The translations under genes were made by a program, and so were the position numbers. DNA of 28,309 bases from Candidatus Rifleibacteriota bacterium (GTDB taxonomy: Bacteria > Riflebacteria > Ozemobacteria > Ozemobacterales > Ozemobacteraceae): the NCBI GenBank assembly GCA_029564115.1, contig JAKQQP010000084.1:1-28309 (forward strand), in the 5' to 3' direction. This document shows, in pieces, positions 6,299 through 13,987 of this stretch (within the stretch, counting starts at the first letter, position 1; each line of letters opens with the position of its first letter). Under the pieces are notes generated by a model. That model was not told the DNA's origin, did no database searches, and saw only the letters and a program-made list of their open reading frames with translations.

Positions 6299-7809
6299 GA
6301 CGCGAAACCACCCTTTATGACAAATTCGTCGTCACCGCTGCCAGGGTAATTGGCCTGCTGGCACCGGCCACAGCCAGAAACTACCTCAAAAACCATCTGC
6401 AGCTTCGCGGCTACGATGCTGCCGTCACTTTTGGCAGCGTCAATCAGGAATGGCGCCCCGGCTTGTTTTCTGGCGACAAGGAAATCGGAAAGGGTTACCA
6501 GGTCGCCACCGAACGAGCCAGAGACCTCGACCGCAATCATCCCCTGGTTAAAGAAGCTCTCAAAGTCAGCTTCGCTTTTTCGGTCGGCACTGCGCTCGAC
6601 CCGCAATTCAACATTCTGACCGACGACAAAAAGCGCGACGACAAGGCTATCGATCTTATTGAAAACGCTTTCTGGCGCTGGGCCGAAGACTGCACCATCG
6701 ATGGCAGAGACTGGCAGGACATCAAAGAACTGGTGTTTCGCCACCTGAAGATCGACGGTGAAGTTTTTGTCATCGAGACAGCCGACGAGCATCACCCGTT
6801 CAAGCTGCAGCTGGTTGAATCGACACAGCTGTCATCGGTCGAAGGCAACATGAAAAACGGAAACTTTGCCGTCAGAGGCATAGAGTTCAACAAGTTTGGC
6901 CGACCCGTCTTCTACCATTTTTATAAAGCCCAGCCCGGCAGTTTTTCGTTGTCAGGCGAAACCGTGGCCGTGCCAGCCAGAATCGTGCATCACATCTATA
7001 AGCCGGGTCGAATAACTGAAACACGCGGTATCAGTCACTATGTCTCTGCGGTTATGTCACTTTACGACCAGAACGAACTCTCTGATCAGATTCTTGAGCT
7101 ACACAGGGTTGCGGCTGCGTTTGGCATTATAGTCGAGTCAGAAGATGTCGAAGCTGTTGCCGGTTTTGGCGAACAGGCGACGGCTTCAACCGAAAAGAAG
7201 GTCACCCGCTTCGGCCCGGTGCGCGTTAATCATCTGCGCCCAGGCGAAAGAACCAGCGCAGTTAAACCAGAACTGCCCACCGGCGCTTTCTCTGAGTTCG
7301 ACCGTTCGTATTTGCGCAAGTGCGCCAAAGGCTTTTCGCAAAGCTACGAAACCTTCACCGGCGACTTTTCGAACGCCAATTTCTCTACGCTTAAAGCTGG
7401 CCAGAACAGCGAACGAGCTATTTTCAGACTTGACTCTGATTTCATGATCCGCAAGTTCTGCCGGCCTATCGTTCAGAGATGGCTCGATATTGAAGTGACT
7501 CGCGGTCTGAAACTGCCAGGCTACTGGCAGAACAGGGAATATTACCAGCGCATGCGCTTCACCCTGCCGGCTCTGCCCGCGACCGACCCGGTGAAAGACG
7601 AAAACGCCGACAAGCTCGCACTCGAAAACGGCACCACCAACCGCCGTCTGATCTGCGAACGCAAAGGCGTCGACTACGAAGAAAACCTCGAAGAACTCAA
7701 AGAAGAACAGATTCACTTCGCAAGCTTGCTCGTTCCGACAAAAACAGTCACAGACGGCCCTGCCGACGACGATGACGCGGAAGAGAACGAAAAAGGAGAC
7801 TTAAAATGA
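6295..7809 (+). CDS. Phage portal protein, lambda gpB family
   Basis: 504 aa, the usual size. The N-terminal stretch (LRGYDAAVTFGSVNQEW, then ATERARDLDRNHPLVKEALK) is characteristic of lambda-type portals, which carry the phrase R-x-R-x-L-x-RN near this point. The central DGEVFVIE segment and the C-terminal helical clip/crown region follow, ending in an acidic tail. Twelve copies form the ring at one vertex through which DNA enters and leaves, and the terminase docks there. Both ends overlap neighbours by ATGA, so the whole head module is translationally coupled. Confidence 0.95.
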   Translation: MRRETTLYDKFVVTAARVIGLLAPATARNYLKNHLQLRGYDAAVTFGSVNQEWRPGLFSGDKEIGKGYQVATERARDLDRNHPLVKEALKVSFAFSVGTALDPQFNILTDDKKRDDKAIDLIENAFWRWAEDCTIDGRDWQDIKELVFRHLKIDGEVFVIETADEHHPFKLQLVESTQLSSVEGNMKNGNFAVRGIEFNKFGRPVFYHFYKAQPGSFSLSGETVAVPARIVHHIYKPGRITETRGISHYVSAVMSLYDQNELSDQILELHRVAAAFGIIVESEDVEAVAGFGEQATASTEKKVTRFGPVRVNHLRPGERTSAVKPELPTGAFSEFDRSYLRKCAKGFSQSYETFTGDFSNANFSTLKAGQNSERAIFRLDSDFMIRKFCRPIVQRWLDIEVTRGLKLPGYWQNREYYQRMRFTLPALPATDPVKDENADKLALENGTTNRRLICERKGVDYEENLEELKEEQIHFASLLVPTKTVTDGPADDDDAEENEKGDLK

Positions 7810-9965
7810 ACTTTGAAGATTTTGTGCGCAGCATGGGGTTCGAGCTGAACACGCTGACGCCTGAGCAGATCAGACATTTTGAACAGCTCTATCGTCAGTG
7901 CGATACGCGCAACACCCAGGTGGATAACGATAGATTTTGCCGCGCCCTCGGTCTTGGCGCTCCAACTGTCGATGAAAAAGCCAGAAGCGTCGCTGCCACA
8001 ATTCTGACCGACGCGCCGACATGGATGTATGACTGGCGCAGAGACGGTTGGATACAGGAAGTTCTGCCCATGTCGGCATGTAGAATGCCTCAGCAGATGC
8101 CGTTGTGTGACTCTCATAATGCTTTCAGCGTCGCCACGGTTCTTGGCAGCTGCCGCAATCTCAGAATCGATAAAAAAGACGGCCGCGAAGAACTGGTCGC
8201 TGATCTCATTTTTGCCAAAGACACCCGCTCTCAGGAAGCTTTCGACAAGGTTAAAGACGGCCATGTCACAGATCTGTCGGGCGGCTATCGCGTTTATGCC
8301 GCGCATTACGTCGAAAAGGGCGAAACGTTCACTTTTAATGGCCGCTCATACGAGGGGCCGGTCAAGATCGCCACCGACTGGGCGCCTTATGAAGGTTCAT
8401 TGTGCCCGGTCGGAGCCGATGAATTTTCAAAAATTCGCGCACAGCGAAGCAGAACACAGGTAACAACCAGCGCTCAGGGCGCTGCAACCAGCCCCGAATC
8501 GGGCAAAAACTCACAGGAGGAAAGAACCATGAAGTTTGAAACTTTCTGCCGTAAACTCGGCATAGACGCAGCAGCTCTGACCGAAGCTCAGCGGATTGCC
8601 CTTGAGGCACTTTTTGAGGCACGTTGCGGCAAGCTCGAAGACAATGCCGACCTGCCGGCAGAAATCAAAGAGCGTGCCCAGAAGCTGATCAGCGCCTCTG
8701 ACGAAGAGCGCTCGAGGGGCGCGAAAGCAGAGTCTGAACGCCAGAACGAAATTCGCTCGATGTGTCAGATTCAGGGCGCCGAATCTCTGGCCGAAGACAT
8801 GATCAAAAACAACGTTTCGGTCGAAGAGGCCAGAAAACAGGTTTTGGCCCACCTCACCAAAGAGCGCCAGGCCGTGCCCGTGATTCGCATGGGCGTTACC
8901 GAGGCCGAGAAATTCTGCCGCTCTGCCGTTCATGGCGTCGCCATGCGTTATGGCGTCGAAGTTAAACTGCCCGAAGCCGGAGCCGAAAACTTCAGAGGCC
9001 GCAGCATCGTGCGTATCGCTGAAGAACTGCTGCAGCGCAATGGCGTCAATACCAGAAACTTCGACAGTGACGAGATTATCAAGCGTGCCATGAGCACCAC
9101 CGACTTTCCGGTCCTGCTTGGCAACATCGCCAATCTGCAGCTGCAGTCGGCGTATCAGTATTCTGAAGAAACCTGGCGCGATATCGTGGAAATCACCGAC
9201 GCCAGCACTTTCCACATCATGACCGTCGCCAATTTTTCAGGCGTTCCGACCTTCTCTGAAATCCTGCCCGGCGGCAAATACAAAGCGGTCAGCTTCGACG
9301 AAATCAGCGCCACCAACCAGGTGAAAACCTATGGCTGCGAAATGAGCTGCACCCGCCAGATGCTGGTCAACGATCAGCTTGGTGTGTTCATGAAGCAGAT
9401 CGCGCAGTTCGCACGCGGCGCCGACAAGCTCATCGGCGACGGCGTCTGGAACATTATCACCAGCAACCCGAACGTGAAGACTTACGGCGACGGCACCGCC
9501 AATGCGCTGTTCTCAGCCAAGCACGGCAACCTTATCGCCAACGCTGAAGCACTTGGCAATGTCGGCATGACTGCTCTCCGTCTGGCTTTCAGAAAAATGA
9601 AAGACATCAAGGGTGGCGCCGAACTTGGCCTGAAGATGGAAAGAATCGTCGTTCCTTCCGAGCTCGAAGAAGAAGGAATCCTGCTCACTCAGAACCCGAT
9701 GATGATCGTTGATGGCGTGGGCGTTAAAAACACCAGCGCCGGCACTGCTCTGACGGTCGAGCATCGCCTCAGCGCCAACAGCGACAAGAACTATTACGGC
9801 TTCGGTGGCGGCAAAATCATCCAGGTCGCTTTCCTGAATGGTAACCAGGCTCCCGAAATCGTGCAGCTCAACAGCCGCAACCCCGATATGTTCGAAGTTC
9901 TTGGCCGCATCGATGTGGGCTGGGCACCGGTAGAACACCGCTACGCCGTTAAAGCAGCCGTTTAA
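7806..9965 (+). CDS. Prohead protease/major capsid fusion protein
   Basis: 719 aa. Residues 1-35 form a short helical domain. Residues about 70-190 are a U35/S78-like prohead protease, with His104 (CDSHNAF) and Ser158 (TDLSGGY) as the likely catalytic pair. A Ser/Thr/Gln-rich linker runs to about 240. The rest is scaffold-like helices and then an HK97-fold, Mu gpT-like capsid protein (TDFPVLLGNIAN, VKTYGCEMSCTRQMLVND). The protease would process the shell during maturation. Fusions of this kind are a known phage arrangement. A strong internal start at 8529 probably makes free capsid protein too. The start uses AGGAG seven bases upstream. Confidence 0.93.
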   Translation: MNFEDFVRSMGFELNTLTPEQIRHFEQLYRQCDTRNTQVDNDRFCRALGLGAPTVDEKARSVAATILTDAPTWMYDWRRDGWIQEVLPMSACRMPQQMPLCDSHNAFSVATVLGSCRNLRIDKKDGREELVADLIFAKDTRSQEAFDKVKDGHVTDLSGGYRVYAAHYVEKGETFTFNGRSYEGPVKIATDWAPYEGSLCPVGADEFSKIRAQRSRTQVTTSAQGAATSPESGKNSQEERTMKFETFCRKLGIDAAALTEAQRIALEALFEARCGKLEDNADLPAEIKERAQKLISASDEERSRGAKAESERQNEIRSMCQIQGAESLAEDMIKNNVSVEEARKQVLAHLTKERQAVPVIRMGVTEAEKFCRSAVHGVAMRYGVEVKLPEAGAENFRGRSIVRIAEELLQRNGVNTRNFDSDEIIKRAMSTTDFPVLLGNIANLQLQSAYQYSEETWRDIVEITDASTFHIMTVANFSGVPTFSEILPGGKYKAVSFDEISATNQVKTYGCEMSCTRQMLVNDQLGVFMKQIAQFARGADKLIGDGVWNIITSNPNVKTYGDGTANALFSAKHGNLIANAEALGNVGMTALRLAFRKMKDIKGGAELGLKMERIVVPSELEEEGILLTQNPMMIVDGVGVKNTSAGTALTVEHRLSANSDKNYYGFGGGKIIQVAFLNGNQAPEIVQLNSRNPDMFEVLGRIDVGWAPVEHRYAVKAAV
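8529..9965 (+). CDS. Major capsid protein from an internal start
   Basis: An AGGAGG at 8515-8520 sits eight bases before an in-frame ATG (codon 242 of the fusion), a better ribosome binding site than the one for the whole ORF. The 478-aa product would hold a scaffold-like N-terminal helical part and the full gpT-like shell domain. Its first residues (MKFETFCRKLGIDAAALTEA) resemble the fusion's own N-terminus (MNFEDFVRSMGFELNTLTPE). This echoes lambda, where Nu3 starts inside C. Expected result: a few protease-capsid fusions among many free capsid subunits. Use of this start is inferred. Confidence 0.7.
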   Translation: MKFETFCRKLGIDAAALTEAQRIALEALFEARCGKLEDNADLPAEIKERAQKLISASDEERSRGAKAESERQNEIRSMCQIQGAESLAEDMIKNNVSVEEARKQVLAHLTKERQAVPVIRMGVTEAEKFCRSAVHGVAMRYGVEVKLPEAGAENFRGRSIVRIAEELLQRNGVNTRNFDSDEIIKRAMSTTDFPVLLGNIANLQLQSAYQYSEETWRDIVEITDASTFHIMTVANFSGVPTFSEILPGGKYKAVSFDEISATNQVKTYGCEMSCTRQMLVNDQLGVFMKQIAQFARGADKLIGDGVWNIITSNPNVKTYGDGTANALFSAKHGNLIANAEALGNVGMTALRLAFRKMKDIKGGAELGLKMERIVVPSELEEEGILLTQNPMMIVDGVGVKNTSAGTALTVEHRLSANSDKNYYGFGGGKIIQVAFLNGNQAPEIVQLNSRNPDMFEVLGRIDVGWAPVEHRYAVKAAV

Positions 9966-9977
9966 TTAACCTGATCC

Positions 9978-10002
9978 GGCGGCGGGCGATAAACCCGCCG
10001 CC
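9978..10002 (+). other. GC-rich hairpin after the capsid gene
   Basis: Perfect nine-base arms GGCGGCGGG (9978-9986) and CCCGCCGCC (9994-10002) enclose a seven-base loop, starting 12 bases after the capsid stop. There is no T-run. It probably protects the 3' end of the abundant capsid mRNA or partly attenuates transcription into the next gene. Confidence 0.6.
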
Positions 10003-10029
10003 AGGCAACGCTGAAAAGGAGAATCGACA

Positions 10030-10416
10030 ATGAAAAAACTAATCTCTGTCGCAGTAATTGCGATCTTTGCCCTCGGCTTTCTGGCCATCATTTCGCAGCC
10101 ATCATCGGCTCAGAGTTCGATTTATACGTCATCCGGCAGTAACGGCTTTCAGGCCGTGGCAACCCAGAGTCTGACGATTGCCACCGCCACCGCCACCATA
10201 ATCGGCGTCATGCCCCCGAACTGCAGAGAAATTACCGTTATCGCCAGCGGCTCAAACATCTGCTACGGCGACGCCGCTGTTACCACAACTGGACTTTACC
10301 CATACATCGAAGACGGCAAATCTCACACCTTTTACGACATTTCAACCCGTAACCCGTCTATTTACTTCAGGGCGATCGCAACCGCCACCGGCAAGATCGG
10401 CATTCTGGCCAAGTAA
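10030..10416 (+). CDS. Secreted decoration-like protein with signal peptide
   Basis: 128 aa after AAAAGGAG. The N-terminus is a clear Sec signal peptide: KK, a hydrophobic core (LISVAVIAIFALGFLAII), then QPSSA with predicted cleavage after Ala27. The mature ~100 residues are Ser/Thr/Ala-rich with beta-strand pattern and resemble small phage surface or decoration domains (ICYGDAAVTTTGLYPYIEDG, then IYFRAIATATGKIGIL). It sits between the capsid protein and the DUF2190 gene, where decoration proteins are encoded. A signal peptide is unexpected for a virion part assembled in the cytoplasm, so it may act in the envelope. Function unproven. Confidence 0.7.
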   Translation: MKKLISVAVIAIFALGFLAIISQPSSAQSSIYTSSGSNGFQAVATQSLTIATATATIIGVMPPNCREITVIASGSNICYGDAAVTTTGLYPYIEDGKSHTFYDISTRNPSIYFRAIATATGKIGILAK

Positions 10417-10438
10417 CCAATAATCAGGAGAAATTCAC

Positions 10439-10789
10439 ATGAAAAACGCTATTCAGAATTCAAGCAGAGAAATGGACTACGTGAACGCCAGCGGCGTCGA
10501 TATCGAGTCTGGAGAACTGGTGCCGCTCGAAGTCACCGGGAAATCTTTTGTGGGTATCGCTCTCGAAAAGATTCCCAACGGAGCCAAAGGCGTGCTGATC
10601 GTCTCTGACTTAGTGGCGGAAGTGCCCAAGGTCGCAGGTGCCGCCCTGTATCGTGGTGGCGTTGCCGCCGTCGGTTCAGCCGGAAACACCATCACCGCTG
10701 ATACCAGCGCTACAGAAACCATCAGCAATGCCTTCATCTGGGAAGACGCCGCCGCCGACGCTACCGTATGCAAGCTGGCTCTCAGATAA
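10439..10789 (+). CDS. Capsid decoration protein, DUF2190 family
   Basis: 116 aa after AGGAGAAATTCAC. The layout is typical of DUF2190: an opening with VNASGVDIESGELVPL, a middle KSFVGIALEKIPNGAKGVLIVSDLVAEVPK, and an end with TISNAFIWEDAAADATVCKL. Members form small beta-barrels on the capsid surface or act as capsid cement and are encoded next to the major capsid gene, as here. The 3' end overlaps the next small gene by 22 bases. Family assignment is by pattern and neighbourhood. Confidence 0.8.
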   Translation: MKNAIQNSSREMDYVNASGVDIESGELVPLEVTGKSFVGIALEKIPNGAKGVLIVSDLVAEVPKVAGAALYRGGVAAVGSAGNTITADTSATETISNAFIWEDAAADATVCKLALR

Positions 10790-10989
10790 AGATACCTCTG
10801 CTTCTGCAGATCGACCCGGTTTTCGGCTGGACGGGAATCTCTTTCAGGTTCCCGAACAGCTGGAGACTGACGGCGGGCGAGGTTGCAGAATACATCGACC
10901 GGCAGATTCACCTGGTCGCCACTGGCCAGACAAAGGCACGAAGACGCAATCACAAACGCCGGGCACGCATTGGCGGCAGCGAGAAGTGA
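10768..10989 (+). CDS. Small basic protein in the connector region, unknown
   Basis: A 73-aa frame from ATG 10768, inside the DUF2190 gene. Past the DUF2190 stop, this frame fills the space up to the head-tail joining gene and reads like protein (PVFGWTGISFRFPNSW, LTAGEVAEYIDRQ, then a basic KARRRNHKRRARIGG tail), while the other frames look like shadows. No clear ribosome binding site is present and no other good start codon follows, so the start is uncertain; coupling to DUF2190 is possible. The stop is one base before the next ATG. No family is recognised. Confidence 0.6.
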   Translation: MQAGSQIKIPLLLQIDPVFGWTGISFRFPNSWRLTAGEVAEYIDRQIHLVATGQTKARRRNHKRRARIGGSEK

Positions 10990-10990
10990 C

Positions 10991-11311
10991 ATGACGACAC
11001 TCAAACAACAAATGATCGAAGACGCCGAGCAGATTCTTTTCAACACCGAAGAATTTGCATCGATGGGCACATATGCAGCTGGCTCGACAACGGCCAGCAT
11101 CAGGATCATTGTCGACGAAAATAAAGACCGGCTGGGCGATGGCACCTCTGACGCCACCATCAGCGGCCTGGTGTCTGAAATTGATGAGCCTGAACACAAC
11201 GGCACTATCGCCTGTGAAGGTAAAGTGTGGCGCGTTGTTATGGTTGTAACCAAAGACGATCTGGTATGGCGTGCAGCAGCGACTCGCGACGAAAGGTTCA
11301 GAATGAAATGA
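10991..11311 (+). CDS. Head-tail joining protein, gpFII-like
   Basis: 106 aa from ATG 10991. The longer in-frame extension to 10883 overlaps the previous gene and is disfavoured. The pattern AEQILFNTEEFASMGTY, then RIIVDEN, then TIACEGKVWRVVMVVTKDDLVW is typical of lambda gpFII-like attachment proteins, small beta-barrels that form the head face of the neck where the tail docks. Size and position agree: after capsid and decoration genes, before the tail-completion gene. The stop overlaps the next ATG (ATGA). Confidence 0.7.
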   Translation: MTTLKQQMIEDAEQILFNTEEFASMGTYAAGSTTASIRIIVDENKDRLGDGTSDATISGLVSEIDEPEHNGTIACEGKVWRVVMVVTKDDLVWRAAATRDERFRMK

Positions 11312-12192
11312 AGTTGACTATGCAGGTTAAGGGCGTCAAAGAGACTTTGCAGCGTCTTGAAAAAATCAGGAAGGCTACAGAGAAAGCACGCTTTATCGCT
11401 CTGCGTTCTGTCGGCAAAATGGTGCGGGAAGAAGTCATCAGGGCGGCTCGCGGCTCCGGCGCCTATGGTTTTGAGTCCAACAAACTCGGCTGGCCCGCTC
11501 TGTCTCCATTCAGCCGGCTGATAAAAAAATCTGCCGGAGCGAAGCGCGATGCTTTTAGCTGGGCAAAAGACAACGAGGATATGGTTGAACACTATCTTTC
11601 CGAAGAGGGCGCCCGCCAGAAAAAATTGCTTAGCAACAGGTTTATAGCCAGCTACGGAAACATGACCAAAAAATCCCGCGACGGCATGTTTACGGCGGCG
11701 AATAACCAGGCGCTGGCAAGAATGCGCAAAGACGCCAACTGGCAGATCTACATGACGAGAGAGCGAGAGGCGGCACTGAAGAGGCGCCGTCGACTTGCAC
11801 AAGGCAAATCGACGAGAAAGAGTCGATATACTGGCATCACGACGGCTACTGTGGCCCCAATGCTTAAACTCATCTCTCTGGTCAGATACCACGTCGACCC
11901 TAAAACAGGCGCCGTTAAGGTCGGGTTCTACCAGAGGCAGGGAGATGCCAATACCGCATTCAATATCGAGCAGCTGGTCAGAATGAATGCCAACGGTGGA
12001 ACACGGACTCTGACCAGGAAACAGATCAGGTTTTTTCACGCCATTGGCTTCCACGTCAAAGGCAATACGGTTGAGTTACCCCGCCGCCCATGGATAGGGC
12101 CGGTTAAACAGCAGTTACTGCCGAATCTGAAAAAGCATTACCAGGCAAAGTTTGCCGAGTATTTTAAAAAAGAAAGCGCTGCAACCAAATGA
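11308..12192 (+). CDS. Minor tail/tail-completion protein, gpZ or HK97 gp10-like
   Basis: 294 aa from ATG 11308 in an ATGA overlap; an upstream extension to 11227 lies within the previous gene. The N-terminal VKETLQRLEKIRKATEKARFIALRS region is the helix seen at the start of tail-completion proteins, and the C-terminal RRPWIGPVKQQLLPNL is the conserved end block of gp10/virion-morphogenesis proteins. The middle, about 60-200, is basic and longer than in minimal gp10 proteins, closer to lambda gpZ. It should connect tail tube to neck. Which of the two families it belongs to is not decided. Confidence 0.65.
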   Translation: MKLTMQVKGVKETLQRLEKIRKATEKARFIALRSVGKMVREEVIRAARGSGAYGFESNKLGWPALSPFSRLIKKSAGAKRDAFSWAKDNEDMVEHYLSEEGARQKKLLSNRFIASYGNMTKKSRDGMFTAANNQALARMRKDANWQIYMTREREAALKRRRRLAQGKSTRKSRYTGITTATVAPMLKLISLVRYHVDPKTGAVKVGFYQRQGDANTAFNIEQLVRMNANGGTRTLTRKQIRFFHAIGFHVKGNTVELPRRPWIGPVKQQLLPNLKKHYQAKFAEYFKKESAATK

Positions 12193-12635
12193 AAACGCTC
12201 ATCGACCTCATAGTCGCGGCAATCGAAGCTGACGCCAGTCTTGCAGAATGGTGTGAAACCAACTACGAGAGCGGCCCCTACCTGACTATCGGGGTTGCGC
12301 GACACGACGCGCCCAGTCTGGCCAACAGTCCGGCCATTAATATTTTTCCGTTTTCTCGCCGCAAGGATTCGAGCCAGAACTATTACATCTACGGCCTGGG
12401 TGTTCATGTTGCGATTGTTGAAGACGGCATTACCGTTGCCGGCAATCGCACAACCTATACAGGCATAGAGCGGGTTGACGAGTTTGCCCGCATGGTCGAA
12501 AAAATTGTCACTAAAACCATGAACGCCAACGGCTACGCCAGCGTTCAATCTGACGATCTGACAGACGTATGCGAGCCGCCGTTCTTCATGGCGGCGATTA
12601 CCTACGCTGAAGTTCGAGTAAGTTTAATTCCATAA
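12189..12635 (+). CDS. Tail terminator protein, gpU-like
   Basis: 148 aa, starting in an ATGA overlap. It opens with a helix (LIDLIVAAIEADASLAEWC), continues with beta strands (PAINIFPFSRRK, YIYGLGVHVAIV) and an EFARMVEKIV helix, and ends with a strand pair. This matches the alpha/beta fold of tail terminator proteins, which cap the growing tail tube and later bind the head. It precedes the tube gene, the normal order. No single residue is diagnostic, so the call rests on size, order and predicted fold. Confidence 0.6.
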   Translation: MKTLIDLIVAAIEADASLAEWCETNYESGPYLTIGVARHDAPSLANSPAINIFPFSRRKDSSQNYYIYGLGVHVAIVEDGITVAGNRTTYTGIERVDEFARMVEKIVTKTMNANGYASVQSDDLTDVCEPPFFMAAITYAEVRVSLIP

Positions 12636-12646
12636 GGAGAAGCAAT

Positions 12647-13597
12647 ATGCCTCTGTTAACTAGAAATCAGCTACTGTTGGTCAAGGTAGAGAACATAAAA
12701 GGTCTCGATGCCGCGCCAACCGCAGCGCTAAACGCGATTTTGGCCGACCTGGTCGACGTGTCTTTTGACATTCAAAAGATCCAGGCACCTGAAGTCAGGC
12801 GTTCTATCTCAGAAGCGCCTGAGAGGCCAGGTCGCAAAAAAGCCAGCTTTACCATCAGAGTTGCCTTAAAGGGCTCCGGCGAAGCCGGCGTCGCGCCGGA
12901 AATAGCTCCGCTGCTTCAGTGCTGCGCGTTGAAACAAACCATTGTCTCTGATGTTGGCCTCGAAGAAGTTAATTACAAGCCCGTATCTACAGAGGCTGAC
13001 ATGAAAACCGCCACCGTGCATCTGTTTTATGACGGCAGAGCGGTCAAGGCGGTCGGCTGCACTGGTAACTTCAGCATCTCAGCGCCCCCTGGCGAAATTG
13101 CCATCGCCACATTCAATCTTCAGGGCTCATTGTCTTTTAACGGCGACGAGGCTATGCCGTCTGGCGAATCCTACCAGGATGTCACCGCTGCGGTTGTTGA
13201 ATCGGGAAACTTTTCATTCGGCTCATTCGATGCCGCCGTTGTCAACAGCTTCGCTCTCGAATCTGGCAACAATATCATCGATCGCCTGGATATCAACAGC
13301 GTAGGCGGCTTGCATTCGTCAATAGTTGTTGGTCGAAACCCCTCCTGGAGCGCTGCAGTAGAAGCCACGAAAGAGTCGGTTAAAGCCTGGTGGGGAAATT
13401 TCATCGGTCGGGTTAAAGAGGCTATTTCGCTCAACGTAGGAGCCACACCCGGCAATATAGTCGAAATCGAGTTGCCGCAGGCGTTGCTCAATGATGGCGT
13501 AACCCCGGCCAACAATAATGGAATTGTCTCATTCAATCTTTCCGGGCAGGCGCTCGAAGAGAATGGCGACGACAATTATACACTGACGTTCAAATAA
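12647..13597 (+). CDS. Major tail tube protein
   Basis: 316 aa after AAGGAGA. Opening RNQLLLVKVENIKGLDAAPT followed by DVSFDIQKIQAPEVRR is the typical start of one family of long-tail tube proteins, where a metal- or loop-rich N-terminus leads into a beta-barrel. Most of the rest alternates in beta pattern. Hexameric rings would stack into the tube that carries DNA. The position, after the terminator and before the chaperone and tape measure genes, is exact. The length is above the smallest tube proteins, suggesting one added beta domain near the C-terminus. Confidence 0.8.
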   Translation: MPLLTRNQLLLVKVENIKGLDAAPTAALNAILADLVDVSFDIQKIQAPEVRRSISEAPERPGRKKASFTIRVALKGSGEAGVAPEIAPLLQCCALKQTIVSDVGLEEVNYKPVSTEADMKTATVHLFYDGRAVKAVGCTGNFSISAPPGEIAIATFNLQGSLSFNGDEAMPSGESYQDVTAAVVESGNFSFGSFDAAVVNSFALESGNNIIDRLDINSVGGLHSSIVVGRNPSWSAAVEATKESVKAWWGNFIGRVKEAISLNVGATPGNIVEIELPQALLNDGVTPANNNGIVSFNLSGQALEENGDDNYTLTFK

Positions 13598-13609
13598 GGA
13601 GCATAATCA

Positions 13610-13987
13610 ATGCAAACCAAAGACAGCTATCTGGTAAAAATCGACAACAGTGGCGCCGGCAGAGTTCTTGTTACGGTTGCAGGCAAAACAATGCCGCTTC
13701 GATATACGGTCTATCAGCAGGAGCGCCTGATCGACCTGTTCAAGCGCAGACCCGAGCAACTCAAGGCGGCTGAGGCGGCAGAAACTCCCGTGTTGAAATA
13801 TCTCAGCGACCTCGACATGGACATCTGTGAAATAGCCCTCAACCCCGACCCGGAAGCGATAGCCATTACCCGCGAAGAACTGGTCAAAGCCATCGATATC
13901 GACCAGGCACGCATGCTGGCTGATTTCTGGCAGCGCGAAAAGGTCGGCAATATCATCGAGAAAAGCGCCCCGCCACAGGGAAACTGA
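13610..13987 (+). CDS. Tail assembly chaperone, gpG-like
   Basis: 125 aa after AAGGAGC. An N-terminal beta-rich start (RVLVTVAGKTMPLRYTVYQQ) and helical C-terminal part (REELVKAIDIDQARMLADFW) fit the G-type chaperones that bind the tape measure and guide tube growth. The last sense codons contain GGGAAAC immediately before the TGA, a canonical -1 slippery heptamer, so a fraction of ribosomes should continue into the T-like extension. The order tube-chaperone-tape measure is conserved in long-tailed phages. Confidence 0.8.
   Translation: MQTKDSYLVKIDNSGAGRVLVTVAGKTMPLRYTVYQQERLIDLFKRRPEQLKAAEAAETPVLKYLSDLDMDICEIALNPDPEAIAITREELVKAIDIDQARMLADFWQREKVGNIIEKSAPPQGN

Noticed and set aside
10477..12054. 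Long open frame of 525 codons on the minus strand
   Set aside because: It lies antisense to five coupled plus-strand genes, has low-complexity Ser/Arg/Ala composition, and lacks a ribosome site. It is a shadow of their codon bias.
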